64,000 bases of DNA, from positions 38,314 through 102,313 of the forward strand of contig QHSP01000024.1 of NCBI GenBank assembly GCA_003220495.1, written 5' to 3'. The DNA comes from Candidatus Rokuibacteriota bacterium. Lineage in GTDB: Bacteria > Methylomirabilota > Methylomirabilia > Rokubacteriales > CSP1-6. Positions 50,028 to 59,396 of this stretch are shown here, one piece after another (the stretch's first letter is position 1; the number at the start of each line of letters is the position of its first letter). The notes beneath the pieces are model-generated. The model searched no databases. It was not told the DNA's origin and saw nothing but the letters and a program-made list of their open reading frames with translations. A program made the position numbers and the translations under genes.

Positions 50028-50897
50028 TCAGGACTTCGGGGCCGATTTTGGGCCGAACGGTTCGGGTCGAAAGCCGCCGTCGCGGGCCTCCAGGAATGCC
50101 TTGAGGCCCCCCGACTGCATCGCCGCGATGAGCTCGGCCCGCTCTGCGTTGTACGAAGCGTGCGCCATGCTCGAGAACGGGACGTTCATCAGCATCCCGG
50201 CGCCGAGCCCCATCGCCAGCAGGCCGTAGCAGGTGACGGCCTTGTTGAGCCGCACGGAGGGCTCGGGCACCTTCGCGATCCGCTCGGCCAGAGCTCGCGC
50301 CCGCGGCAGGAGCTCGGCCGCCGGCACGACCTCGTTGACGATGCCCAGGCGCAAAGCCTCGGCCGCGTCGAAGTGGTCGCCGGTCAGGGCGTAGCGGTGG
50401 GCCGCCTTCCAGCCGGCCAGCGCGGCGAAAAGAAACGTCGTGTTCGAGACGTGGCGGACCTCCGGCTGGGCGAAGACGCTGTCGTCGGCGGCGATCGTGA
50501 TGTCGCAGGCCAGCGCGTACCAGAAGCCGCCGCCCATCACCCAGCCGTGCACCGCGGCGATCACCGGCTTCGTGAGGTGCCAGAGGTGCATGAGCTCAGT
50601 CACCGAGTCGCGGTCGCGCGCCCACCAGCGCTTGATGTACTCGGCGACCTCCACCCCGGTGGCGTCGAGCGACGACTTGCCGTCAGGCCGGCGCGCGATG
50701 TCGAAGCCGGCCGAGAACCCCCGGCCCGCGCCGGTCAGGATGATCGCGCGAACCTCGGCGTCGGCGTCGGCCTGATCCAAGGCGCCATGCAGCTCCGCCG
50801 TCATCTGTGGATTGATGGCGTTGATGGTGTCGGGCCGGTTGAGCGTGAGCGTGACCACCGGACCCTTCTTCTCGTACACGATCGTCTCGTAGGCCAT
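50028..50897 (-). CDS. enoyl-CoA hydratase/isomerase family protein
   Basis: A 289-residue crotonase-fold protein. Oxyanion-hole segments GRGFSAGFDI and HGWVMGGGFWYALACDI are present, as is QPEVRHV carrying the second catalytic Glu position. The first catalytic Glu of hydratases (GGGxEL) is replaced: the sequence reads GGGFWYAL. This makes simple hydration unlikely and suggests isomerase, hydrolase or another crotonase reaction. It lies 19 nt downstream of an ADP-forming acyl-CoA synthetase gene, which could supply its CoA ester. Confidence 0.92.
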   Translation of the reverse strand: MAYETIVYEKKGPVVTLTLNRPDTINAINPQMTAELHGALDQADADAEVRAIILTGAGRGFSAGFDIARRPDGKSSLDATGVEVAEYIKRWWARDRDSVTELMHLWHLTKPVIAAVHGWVMGGGFWYALACDITIAADDSVFAQPEVRHVSNTTFLFAALAGWKAAHRYALTGDHFDAAEALRLGIVNEVVPAAELLPRARALAERIAKVPEPSVRLNKAVTCYGLLAMGLGAGMLMNVPFSSMAHASYNAERAELIAAMQSGGLKAFLEARDGGFRPEPFGPKSAPKS

Positions 50898-50916
50898 CTC
50901 ATTGCCTCCTTGGGCT

Positions 50917-53052
50917 TCATGCGAGCTCGATCAGCCAGTCCACCGCGATCACACCGCGCCCGTCGTCGAGCACCAGGAGCGGATTGATGTCCAGGGCGCG
51001 GAGCGAGTGCCGGTGCGCCTCGGCGAGCGCCCCGAGCCGGACGATCGCGTCGGCCAGCGCGCGCGTGTCGGCCGGGGCGCGGCCTCGCGCACCCGCGAGG
51101 ATGACGGCCCCACGGAGCTCGGCGATCATCGCCGCGGCGTCGGCGGGACCGATCGGCGGCACGCGGAGCGATACGTCGCGAAGCTGCTCGACGAAGATGC
51201 CGCCGAAGCCGCAGACCACCGCCGGGCCGAAGAGCGGATCGGTCTTGACGCCGAGGATCATCTCGCGCCCTCCGGTGATCATCCGCTGGACGAGCGCGCC
51301 GTCCAGGCGCGCGGCGGGCGCCCGGCGCCGGACCTCGTCGAGCATCTCCGCGAAGGCGGCGCGCACCGCGGCCGCGTCGCCGCAGCCGACTCGAATTCCG
51401 CCGACGTCCGTCTTGTGCGCGATCTGGGGCGAGTCGATCTTGAGCGCCACGGGATAGCCGAGACGGTCGGCGGCCGCCACCGCGGCCCCCGCGTCCTTCG
51501 CCGCGATCGTCTCGGCCAGTGGAATGCCGAAGTCTCTCAAGAGCTGCATCGCTTCGGTGTTGCCGAGCGTGCCGCTGAATCCGGCGCTGGCGCGGGGCGC
51601 GGCCAGGTTCGAGCGCGGCGCCGTCAGACTCCCGTGCGCGAGGTCGGTCCGGTCGAGGAAACGCCGATGCTCGCGCGCGTGGCGCAGTGCCAGCATCGCC
51701 GTCTCGGTGCTCTCGAGGAACGGCACGCCGGCGTCGGCGAGGGGGCGGACGACCTCCTGATCGAGGTCGCCGCCCGCGAACGAGCTGAAGGCGAGCACGA
51801 GCCGGCCGGGATTCTTCGGCAGCGCGTCGATCATCGCGCGGCTGAACTGTCTCGACGGCGCGCCGCCACCGGGGTGGGGCACGTTGGCGCGCAGGTTCAC
51901 CGCGACCACGTCGACGGCCTCCTCGCACAGCATGACGTCGAGGAGCTGCGGGAAGAGCCGCGCGTCCTCGTACATCGCGCCCGTACCGTCGAGCGGATTC
52001 CTCGGATTCGCGAAGTCGGGCATGAAGCCCTTCATGGTCTGGACCGAGGCCGCCGACAGCGGCGGGAGCTCCACGCCGGCGCGGTCCGCGGCATCGGCGG
52101 CTCGACCGCACTCGCCGCCAAGACCGCTCAGCACCCCGACACGCCAGGCGCGCGGCGTGTGATGGCGCGCGGACGAGAGGAGCGTGAGCGTGTCGATCAT
52201 CTCGTTGAGGCTCGAGACGTGTATGACGCCGCTCTGCCTGAGCACGGCCTCGATGATCTCCGGCGTGCCGGCCAGCGACCCGGTGTGCGCCAGCATCGCC
52301 TGGCGCGCGTTCTCCGAGCGGCCGACCTTGAGCACCACGATCGGTTTGCGAAGCTCTCGCGCTCGCGCCGCCGCCTGACGGAACGTCTCCGGCTTCTTGA
52401 ACCCCTCGACGAACGCGCCGACCACCGCCGTGTCGTCATCTTCGACCAGGTACGCGAGGTAATCCTCGACCGTGAGGCCGGCCTGGTTGCCGCACGACAC
52501 GATGTAGCTCAGCCCGACGCACCGCTGCTGCATCAGATATTCGCCGATCGCGTGGCTGAACCCGCCGCTCTGCGACACGACGCCGACCGCGCCCGGCCGG
52601 AGCGGCTCGGCCATGTCGGCGCTGAAGGTCGCCGCGCCGAGTCGGATATTGAAGACGCCGTAGCAGTTCGGGCCGCAGATAAGGAGCCCGTGGTCCGTCG
52701 CGAGGCGCTCGAGCTCGGCCTGTCGCTTGCCGCCTTCGGGCCCCGCCTCGGCGAATCCGCTCGAGAGCACGACGGCTCCGCGCACCCCGGTTGCGACGGC
52801 CGCTCGCAGGACGCCCGGCACCTGCTCGGCCGGGATCGCCACGACCACGGTGTCGGCGCGCTCCGGCGTCGAGGCGAGGTCGGGATAGCAGGGCAGCCCG
52901 AGGATGTCGGAATAGCGGGGGTTGATCGGGAAGATCCGTCCGGCGTAACCGAAGCGCTGGAGGTTGGCGACTACCCGTGTCGCGCGGGTCATCCGCTGCG
53001 AGGCGCCGACCACGGCGATGCTCGCCGGCTTCATCAGGGGCGCCAGGTTCAT
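50917..53052 (-). CDS. acetate--CoA ligase family protein (ADP-forming acyl-CoA synthetase)
   Basis: A 711-residue fused alpha-beta NDP-forming acyl-CoA synthetase. The CoA-binding Rossmann part begins with LMKPASIAVVGAS and IFPINPRY; the Pat-like core has VGVVSQSGGFS; the phospho-His loop is LAHTGSLAG; the ATP-grasp half contains LGYPVALKIDSPQIAHKTDVGG and a final RALDINPLLVL. It makes acyl-CoA from acid, CoA and ATP (or the reverse). ATG 53052 overlaps the upstream methyltransferase stop (ATGA). With the crotonase-like gene downstream it forms a CoA-ester module. Acyl substrate unknown. Confidence 0.94.
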   Translation of the reverse strand: MNLAPLMKPASIAVVGASQRMTRATRVVANLQRFGYAGRIFPINPRYSDILGLPCYPDLASTPERADTVVVAIPAEQVPGVLRAAVATGVRGAVVLSSGFAEAGPEGGKRQAELERLATDHGLLICGPNCYGVFNIRLGAATFSADMAEPLRPGAVGVVSQSGGFSHAIGEYLMQQRCVGLSYIVSCGNQAGLTVEDYLAYLVEDDDTAVVGAFVEGFKKPETFRQAAARARELRKPIVVLKVGRSENARQAMLAHTGSLAGTPEIIEAVLRQSGVIHVSSLNEMIDTLTLLSSARHHTPRAWRVGVLSGLGGECGRAADAADRAGVELPPLSAASVQTMKGFMPDFANPRNPLDGTGAMYEDARLFPQLLDVMLCEEAVDVVAVNLRANVPHPGGGAPSRQFSRAMIDALPKNPGRLVLAFSSFAGGDLDQEVVRPLADAGVPFLESTETAMLALRHAREHRRFLDRTDLAHGSLTAPRSNLAAPRASAGFSGTLGNTEAMQLLRDFGIPLAETIAAKDAGAAVAAADRLGYPVALKIDSPQIAHKTDVGGIRVGCGDAAAVRAAFAEMLDEVRRRAPAARLDGALVQRMITGGREMILGVKTDPLFGPAVVCGFGGIFVEQLRDVSLRVPPIGPADAAAMIAELRGAVILAGARGRAPADTRALADAIVRLGALAEAHRHSLRALDINPLLVLDDGRGVIAVDWLIELA

Positions 53053-53753
53053 TGGGTACCCTTGTGCCACACCATCGCAAAGCTCACGGGATGATTCCTG
53101 TACGGCTTCCATCGAGGCTTGAGAGCGATCCAGCGGTCGTCGACGAGGCGCTCGCGCATCTCGATGAGCGAGAGATCGACCGCGCGCGCGGCGGCGACAT
53201 GGTCGCTGAAGAGATGCACGTACGTCTCAATCGCCACGGACTCACCGGGCGCCCGGTCGAAGTGCGTGGGTATCCCCGCGGTCATGATGAAGTGCGGGTG
53301 ATAGCCAACGAGCACGTAGGTGCCGCCCGGCCGGAGCAGCCGCGACGCTTCCCGATAGAGCGGCCGCAGATCGCGCAGATGCTCGTCGACCAGGCACGTC
53401 GTGACGAGATCGTAGACGCCGCCGCCGAGACCTGTCGCGGCGATATCGGCTTCGAGAAGGTGATCGTAGATATTGCGGCGACGAGCGACCGCCAGCATTT
53501 CCGGCGTGAGATCGACGCCGTCGAGTCGGGCGATGCCACGAGCCCGGAGCCAGGCGCCGGTCCTGCCGGTTCCACACCCGAGATCAGCCGCGTGTCCGAC
53601 GGCGGTCCACGTGACCGACTCGAGGGCGGCGAGCAGCACCAGATCCATCTCGTCTTCCACCGTCGTCGCGTACGAGGGGAGCCATGCGCGGTACCCCTCG
53701 CGGACCGAGACGGTCGGATAGTTGCGACGGTCGAAGTGGGAAAAATCCAGCAT
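53049..53753 (-). CDS. class I SAM-dependent methyltransferase
   Basis: A 234-residue methyltransferase with the SAM-binding glycine motif AADLGCGTGRTG near residue 60, motif II acidic strand LDGVDLTPEML, and motif IV region YDLVTTCLVDEHL, then LLRPGGTYVLVGYHP. Overlaps the CoA-ligase gene by 4 nt. A small-molecule methyltransferase is most likely; methyl acceptor unknown. It is the nearest enzyme gene downstream of the ABC importer genes. Confidence 0.92.
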   Translation of the reverse strand: MLDFSHFDRRNYPTVSVREGYRAWLPSYATTVEDEMDLVLLAALESVTWTAVGHAADLGCGTGRTGAWLRARGIARLDGVDLTPEMLAVARRRNIYDHLLEADIAATGLGGGVYDLVTTCLVDEHLRDLRPLYREASRLLRPGGTYVLVGYHPHFIMTAGIPTHFDRAPGESVAIETYVHLFSDHVAAARAVDLSLIEMRERLVDDRWIALKPRWKPYRNHPVSFAMVWHKGTQ

Positions 53754-53763
53754 GGTCGGTACT

Positions 53764-54108
53764 TCAGCGAATCGTAGACGGAGGCCCGGAGTGCGGCTGC
53801 AGATACGGGCTGGCCGGACCCGAGTACGGGAAATAGCGCGTCGTGCCCGGAACTTCCTGGTTGTCGGCCGTCAGACAGGCGCAGCCGATCCCCGGAGGCG
53901 CCGACCAGGTCGGTAGCTGGCACCAGCCCCACTGAGTCGTGCAGATATTCGCGGGTGGCGCTACGGGCGGCGGTGCCGGTCGAGGAGGCGGAAGAGGCCG
54001 CGAGGGCGAAGTCGACTCGGGGCGCTGGGCGGCCTGGGCATCGACAGCGCTCGTCAAACCTGTCAACAGCAGCCCCAGAATTCCGGCCACGACGAGCGAT
54101 CGGAGCAC
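53764..54108 (-). CDS. small exported proline-rich protein with paired cysteines
   Basis: A 114-residue protein with a signal peptide (LVVAGILGLLLTGLTSAVDA), a proline-rich spacer (PLPPPRPAPPPVAPP) and a compact C-terminal part with four cysteines (ICTTQWGWCQLPTW; GCACLTADNQEVPG). The cysteine spacing suggests two disulfides in the periplasm. GTG start without a strong ribosome site. No family recognised. It lies 10 nt downstream of the permease gene and 10 nt upstream of the methyltransferase. Confidence 0.65.
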   Translation of the reverse strand: MLRSLVVAGILGLLLTGLTSAVDAQAAQRPESTSPSRPLPPPRPAPPPVAPPANICTTQWGWCQLPTWSAPPGIGCACLTADNQEVPGTTRYFPYSGPASPYLQPHSGPPSTIR

Positions 54109-54118
54109 GCCCAGTAGT

Positions 54119-55087
54119 CTACTTGAGCCGTGGGTCGAGCGCGTCGCGCAGGCCGTCGCCGAACAGATTGAACCCGAGCACGGTGACGAAGATCGCGATG
54201 CCGGGGAAGAGCGAGATCCAGGGGTTCGACTGGATGAACGCCACGTTGGCCTTCAGGTCCCAGCCCCAGCTCGGCGTCGGCGGCTGCGTGCCGAGCCCCA
54301 GGAACGAGAGGGTCGCTTCGACGATGATCGACGTCGCGATGCCGAGCGTGGTCGTCACGATGATCGGCGCCAGGCAGTTCGGCAGGACGTGGCGGAGCAG
54401 GATCCACGGATCGCGCACGCCGAGGGCGCGGCACGCCTCGATGTATTCCTTCTCCTTGATCGACAGCACGCTGCCCCGGACCAGACGCGCGTAGATCGGG
54501 ATCCGCACGATCGCGATGGCGCCGGTGACCTTGATGGTCCCGATGAGCCCCGCGGTGGGCGCGAAGATGACCATCAGGATGATCGCGAGCAGGTAGATCG
54601 GGAACGCGAGGATCAGATCCATCGTGCGCATGATCAGCGAGTCGGCCCGGCCGCCGTAGTAGCCGGCGATCAACCCGAACGGGACGCCGACGAAGAGGGC
54701 GAGCAGGACCGAAGAGACCCCGACCGCGAGCGAGATACGGCTGCCGTGGATGATGCGGCTCAGCATGTCCCGGCCGAGCTGGTCCGTCCCGAGGGGATAG
54801 TCCCAGCTCGGGCGCTCGAAGGTGTGGGTCTGATCGCTGGCGATCGGGCTCTGGGGCGCCAGCACGTCCGCGAAGAGCGCGACCGCCAACAAGAGGGCGA
54901 CGATGGCCGCGCCGATGAGGGCCGTCGTGCTCCGCCGGAGCCGGCGTACGCCCTGCATGAATGGCGACTCCGCGCGATCGGCTTTCGCCCTCCACGCGAC
55001 TTCCGAGGTCGCCGGGAGCTCGGCCTCCTGGAGGCTGCCTCCGCTGATGGGCCGCGGTCTGGCGAGCGATTCGCGGTCGTCGGTCAT
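54119..55087 (-). CDS. ABC transporter permease (DppC/OppC-like)
   Basis: A 322-residue permease with the OppC N-terminal extension (about 70 residues before TM1), YPLGTDQLGRDMLSRIIHGSR and the EAA loop EACRALGVRDPWILLRHVLPNCL. It ends DALDPRLK, typical of the family. Partner of the DppB-like gene 9 nt upstream. The extension is longer than in the permease at 41.9 kb. Confidence 0.94.
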   Translation of the reverse strand: MTDDRESLARPRPISGGSLQEAELPATSEVAWRAKADRAESPFMQGVRRLRRSTTALIGAAIVALLLAVALFADVLAPQSPIASDQTHTFERPSWDYPLGTDQLGRDMLSRIIHGSRISLAVGVSSVLLALFVGVPFGLIAGYYGGRADSLIMRTMDLILAFPIYLLAIILMVIFAPTAGLIGTIKVTGAIAIVRIPIYARLVRGSVLSIKEKEYIEACRALGVRDPWILLRHVLPNCLAPIIVTTTLGIATSIIVEATLSFLGLGTQPPTPSWGWDLKANVAFIQSNPWISLFPGIAIFVTVLGFNLFGDGLRDALDPRLK

Positions 55088-55096
55088 CGCGTGCCC

Positions 55097-56071
55097 TCAG
55101 GAGTACCGGATCCGTGGATCCAGGAAAGTGTAGGTGAGATCGACGATCAGGTTGATGAAGACGAAGGTGAGCGCCGTCACGAGGGCGAAGCCCTGCACCT
55201 GCTGGTAGTCGCGCGCGATGATCGCGTCGATCCCGAAGGTGCCGAGGCCGGGCATCGCGAAGAGCGTTTCCACCACGATGGCCCCGCCGATGAGGAATCC
55301 GACCTGCAGGCCCATCACGGTCACGGTCGGAATGAGCGCGTTCTTCAGCGCGTGCTTGAGCACGACCGGCCGCTCGCTCAGGCCTTTGGCGCGAGCGGTC
55401 GTGACGTACTCGGTGCGGATGACCTCGAGCATGCTGGCGCGGAGCAGCCGCGTGAGGAGCGCGGCGCGCCCCACACCGAGCGCCAAGGCGGGCATCAGGA
55501 CGTGCTGGGTATTGCCCCACAGACTTGCGGCACAGACCACGGTCTGGCACGTGCCGGGCAGGTACACCCAGCCCGAGCTCGGCAGAAATCCGCCCATGCC
55601 GATGGAGAAGAGCAGCAGGAGCAGGACGCCGAGGAAGAATTCTGGAACGGAGACTCCCACCATGGCCACGGAGGTCGCGGTGTAGTCGGCCCACGTGTTT
55701 TGGCGCAAGGCGCCGATGATAGCCGCGGGGATCGCGATCGCGAGCGCCACCGCCATCGACAGGACGACCAGTTCGAGGGTCACCGGCAGACGCACCAAGA
55801 CGTCCTTGAGGACGGGGCGCCCGCTCAGGATCGAGGTGCCCCAGTCGCCTTGCACGAGCTTGCCGAGCCAGATGACGTACTGAAGCAGGACCGGCTTGTC
55901 GAGCCCATAGTCCTGCCGGGCCTTGATCGCGTTCTCCTCGGTGTACGCGTCGCCGAGCAGCGACACGACCGGATCGCCCGGGATCGACCGCATCATGACG
56001 AACACCACGAACGTGATTCCGAGGATCGTCGGAATGATCTGCAGCAGCCGCTTCAGGATGTAGACCCGCAT
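55097..56071 (-). CDS. ABC transporter permease (DppB/OppB-like)
   Basis: A 324-residue permease from ATG 56071. Typical MRVYILKRLLQIIPTILGIT start, RSIPGDPVVSLLGD loop, and the EAA loop TARAKGLSERPVVLKHALKNALIP. A periplasmic loop near residue 185 carries two cysteines (GTCQTVVCAASLWG), unusual for DppB. Thirteen nt downstream of the first tandem binding-protein gene; no ATPase genes nearby. Confidence 0.94.
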   Translation of the reverse strand: MRVYILKRLLQIIPTILGITFVVFVMMRSIPGDPVVSLLGDAYTEENAIKARQDYGLDKPVLLQYVIWLGKLVQGDWGTSILSGRPVLKDVLVRLPVTLELVVLSMAVALAIAIPAAIIGALRQNTWADYTATSVAMVGVSVPEFFLGVLLLLLFSIGMGGFLPSSGWVYLPGTCQTVVCAASLWGNTQHVLMPALALGVGRAALLTRLLRASMLEVIRTEYVTTARAKGLSERPVVLKHALKNALIPTVTVMGLQVGFLIGGAIVVETLFAMPGLGTFGIDAIIARDYQQVQGFALVTALTFVFINLIVDLTYTFLDPRIRYS

Positions 56072-56084
56072 CGGCGTGCCCCGG

Positions 56085-57695
56085 TTACTTGTCCAGCCAG
56101 ACCTTGTCGTAGTGCACTTCGAACTCCGCGTTGTAGGTGTAACCCTTGATCCACGGCTGCGCGACCATGTAGAAGGGCGAGCCGGAGATGGCATTCCAGT
56201 AGAGCTTGTCGGCGCTGAACTCCTGGAACTCCTTGGCGATCGCCTTGCGCCTCACCGGGTCCATCTCGCGCGCGTAACGAGCGTAGTAGTCGTCGACCTT
56301 CGTGTCCGTGTGGCGCGTGTGGTTCCAGGAGGCCCCCGTGGTCGACAGGAACGCGTTGCTGTCGAGCGTCAGCAAGGACAGGAGGTCTTCGACGTACATG
56401 TCCCACGGCCCGTCCTGGTTGGCCGCGGTCATCCAGGTGACCTTGTCCACGAGCCGGATGTTCGCGGTCACCCCGATCCGCGCCATCTGCTCCTTGATGA
56501 CAGTGGCGATGACGTTGAACACGCTCTTCTCGGTGTTGGTCATGAGCTCGAACGTCAGCGGCTTTTGCGGGCCGTACCCGGCTTCGGCGAGCAGCGCCTT
56601 GGCCTTGGCCTGATCGTATGGGCACATGCTCGTGACGTCGACGGTGTCCAGGGTGCCCGGCGGGATGATCCCCACCCACGGCGTGGCCTGGCCCTTGAAG
56701 GCGATCTTCACGATCTCCTTGCGGTCGATCCCGTAGCAGCCGACGGCCTTGCGCACGCGAATGTCATTGAAGATCGGGTGCGGGACCCGCTCCTTCGACA
56801 TCGGCTTGCCGTCCTTCGGGATGGTCACTCTCATCGCCGCCAGCATCGGCGTGGTTTCCTTGCCGGTCATCATCAGGGCGCGCGGGTTTTGCGCTTTCAT
56901 CGTGTCGACGTGCTCGGGCGAGAACGAGGCGATGAAGTCGACCTCGCCGGCCTTGAAGGCCGCCATCTCGGTGATGGGATCCTTGATGACCCGGATGATG
57001 ACGCGGTCCAGATAGGGCAGCCCGGGCTGGAAATACTTGTCGAAACGGTCCATGACCAGATGGCTGCCCTTCACCCACTCGACCAGCTTGAACGGTCCAC
57101 AGCCCACCACCGCGCCGGGCTTGCCCTGCTTCCTGTCCTCGAGCGTGAACTTCTGGGTGGCCGTCGGCGAGTAGATGATGAGCCCGGTCCGGTAGCCGGC
57201 CAGCATGTGCAGCATGAAGGCGTACGGGTGCTTGAGGCGGATCTGCACCGTCGAGGGATCGAGCGCCTCGACCGAGTGCACCGACTCGTAGAACGTCCGC
57301 ATGCCCGATCCGGTGGCCGGGTCCATCAGCCGCTCGATGCTGAACTTGACGGCGGCGGCGTCGACCTTGGTGCCGTCGTGGAAGAGGACGTTCGGCTTGA
57401 GCTTGAAGGTGTAGAGCAGGCCGTCGGACGAGACCTGCCACGCCTCGGCGGCGTCGCCCACGAACTTGCCGTCGGGCATGATGTCAACGAGACCGCACCC
57501 GACGTTCATGGCGACCCACATCATTTCGTACCCGGGGGCGGTGTGGAAGTCGAGGTGGGCGATCTCGTTGCCGTACGAGACCTTGAGGATCCCGCCACGC
57601 TTCGGCGTCTGTGCTTTGGTCGCCGGCGCGACGATCAGGCTCAGGAGCAGGCCGGTTCCGAGCACGAGGTTGAGCAGCGGACGAGTCGAACGCAT
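56085..57695 (-). CDS. ABC transporter substrate-binding protein, tandem paralogue 1
   Basis: A 536-residue SBP_bac_5 protein with a signal peptide (LLNLVLGTGLLLSLIVAPAT). Motifs: RGGILKVSYGNEIAHLDFHT, LLYTFKLKPNVLFHDGT, VVGCGPFKLVEWVKGSH, DQAKAKALLAEAGYGP. It is the copy closest to the permeases. By eye it matches paralogue 2 at roughly three quarters of positions. Cysteines at MNVGCGL, VVGCGPF, AVGCYGIDR and MCPYDQ recur in all three copies; two of them replace residues that are normally Thr and Asn in this family. Confidence 0.94.
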   Translation of the reverse strand: MRSTRPLLNLVLGTGLLLSLIVAPATKAQTPKRGGILKVSYGNEIAHLDFHTAPGYEMMWVAMNVGCGLVDIMPDGKFVGDAAEAWQVSSDGLLYTFKLKPNVLFHDGTKVDAAAVKFSIERLMDPATGSGMRTFYESVHSVEALDPSTVQIRLKHPYAFMLHMLAGYRTGLIIYSPTATQKFTLEDRKQGKPGAVVGCGPFKLVEWVKGSHLVMDRFDKYFQPGLPYLDRVIIRVIKDPITEMAAFKAGEVDFIASFSPEHVDTMKAQNPRALMMTGKETTPMLAAMRVTIPKDGKPMSKERVPHPIFNDIRVRKAVGCYGIDRKEIVKIAFKGQATPWVGIIPPGTLDTVDVTSMCPYDQAKAKALLAEAGYGPQKPLTFELMTNTEKSVFNVIATVIKEQMARIGVTANIRLVDKVTWMTAANQDGPWDMYVEDLLSLLTLDSNAFLSTTGASWNHTRHTDTKVDDYYARYAREMDPVRRKAIAKEFQEFSADKLYWNAISGSPFYMVAQPWIKGYTYNAEFEVHYDKVWLDK

Positions 57696-57711
57696 GAGGA
57701 TCGTGCTCCTC

Positions 57712-59340
57712 TTATTTGTCCAGCCAGACGGTGCCCCAGTGCACTTCGAACTCCGCGTTGTACACGTAGCCCTTCACGTACGGCTGAGCGACCATGTAGA
57801 AGGGCGAGCCGGAGATCGTGTTCCAGTACATCTTGTCGGCCATGTACTCCAGCAATTCCTTGCCGATCGCCTTGCGCTTGCCGGCATCCATCTCACGCGC
57901 GTAGCGCGCGTAGTAGTCGTCGACCTTGGTGTCGGTGTGTCGCGGGTGGCTCCACGCCGACGAGTTCTTCGACACAAAGGCGGTCGACAGGTAGCCGTTG
58001 CTGTCGATGGTCAGCAGGGACAGCAGATCTTCGACGTACATGTCCCACGGTCCGTCCTGTAGGGTCGTGTTCATCCAGCTGACCTTGTCGACCAGTCGAA
58101 TATTCGCCGTCACCCCGATGCGCGCTAGCTGCTCCTTGACGACCGTGGCGATGACGCTGAACACGCTCTTCTCGGTGTTGGTCATCAGCTCCAAGGTGAG
58201 CGGCTTCGACGGACCGTAACCGGCCTCGGTCAGGAGCGTCTTCGCCTTGGCCTGGTCGTAGGGGCACAGCTGGTTGACGTTCACCGATTCCAGCGTCCCC
58301 GGCGGCGCCATCCCGACCCACGGAGTGGCCTGGCCCTTGAACGCGATCTTCACGATTTCCTGGCGGTCGATCCCGTAGCAGCCGACCGCCTTGCGAACCC
58401 TCACGTCGCCGAAGATCGGGTGCGGGGCGCGCTCCGTGGACATGGGCTTGCCGTCCTTGGGGACGGTCACCTTCATCTGCGCCACCATCGGCGTCGTTTC
58501 TTTCCCGGTCATGACGCTGGCCTTCGGGTTCTGTGCCTTCAGCGAGTCGACGTGGTCCGGCGAGAACGAGGCGATGAAGTCGATCTCGCCCGCCTTGAAG
58601 GCGGCCATCTCGGTGACCGGGTCCTTGATGACGCGGATCATGATGCGGTCCAGGTGGGGACGCCCCGGCTCGAAGTACTTATCGAAGCGGTCCATCACGA
58701 GATGGCTTCCCTTCACCCACTCGACGAGCTTGAAGGGGCCGCAGCCGACCACCGCCTCCGGCTTGCCCTGCTTCCGATCCTCCACCGTGTACTTCTGGGT
58801 GGCCGTGGGCGAGTAGAGCACGAGGCCCGTGCGGTACCCCGCGAGCATGTGGAGCATGAACGCGTAGGGATGCTTCAGGCGGATCTGCACGGTGGACGAA
58901 TCGAGCACCTCGACGCTGTGCACGGCGTCGTAGAAGGGCCGCATGCCGCTCTTGGTGGCCGGGTCCATGATGTGGTCGATGCTGAACTTGACCGCGGCGG
59001 CGTCCGCGGGCGTGCCGTCGTGGAAGAGGACGTTCTTCTTGAGCTTGAACGTGTAGAGCAGCCCGTCCGGCGACATCTGCCACGACTCGGCCGCGTCGCC
59101 GACGAATTTGCCGTCGGGCGTGATGTTGATGAGGCCGCATCCCACGTTCATGCCGACCCACATCATTTCGTAGCCGGGGGAGGTGTGAAAGTCGAGCCCC
59201 GCGACCTCGTTGCCGTAGGACACGCGCAACGTGCCGCCCCGTTTCGGCGCCTGGGCTTCGGCTAAGAGCGGAATGGTGACCAGCCAGGCCAGTGAGGTCA
59301 CGACCATGAGGAGACCTGGCAGAAGGCGTCGTGAGGTCAT
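57712..59340 (-). CDS. ABC transporter substrate-binding protein, tandem paralogue 2
   Basis: A 542-residue homologue of its neighbours. ATG 59340 follows AAGGAGAAG; the signal peptide is LLPGLLMVVTSLAWLVTIPL plus LAEAQA. It shares the four conserved cysteines and carries a short insertion (FVSKNS) near residue 460, absent from the other two. Only 16 nt separate it from paralogue 1. The three copies probably came from successive tandem duplications and now give one importer several ligand specificities; that is inference. Confidence 0.94.
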   Translation of the reverse strand: MTSRRLLPGLLMVVTSLAWLVTIPLLAEAQAPKRGGTLRVSYGNEVAGLDFHTSPGYEMMWVGMNVGCGLINITPDGKFVGDAAESWQMSPDGLLYTFKLKKNVLFHDGTPADAAAVKFSIDHIMDPATKSGMRPFYDAVHSVEVLDSSTVQIRLKHPYAFMLHMLAGYRTGLVLYSPTATQKYTVEDRKQGKPEAVVGCGPFKLVEWVKGSHLVMDRFDKYFEPGRPHLDRIMIRVIKDPVTEMAAFKAGEIDFIASFSPDHVDSLKAQNPKASVMTGKETTPMVAQMKVTVPKDGKPMSTERAPHPIFGDVRVRKAVGCYGIDRQEIVKIAFKGQATPWVGMAPPGTLESVNVNQLCPYDQAKAKTLLTEAGYGPSKPLTLELMTNTEKSVFSVIATVVKEQLARIGVTANIRLVDKVSWMNTTLQDGPWDMYVEDLLSLLTIDSNGYLSTAFVSKNSSAWSHPRHTDTKVDDYYARYAREMDAGKRKAIGKELLEYMADKMYWNTISGSPFYMVAQPYVKGYVYNAEFEVHWGTVWLDK

Positions 59341-59396
59341 TGGCGTCTTCTCCTTCTGTGCGAGTTCTCGCCTGTCAACAAGGGCGGGACGCGCGG

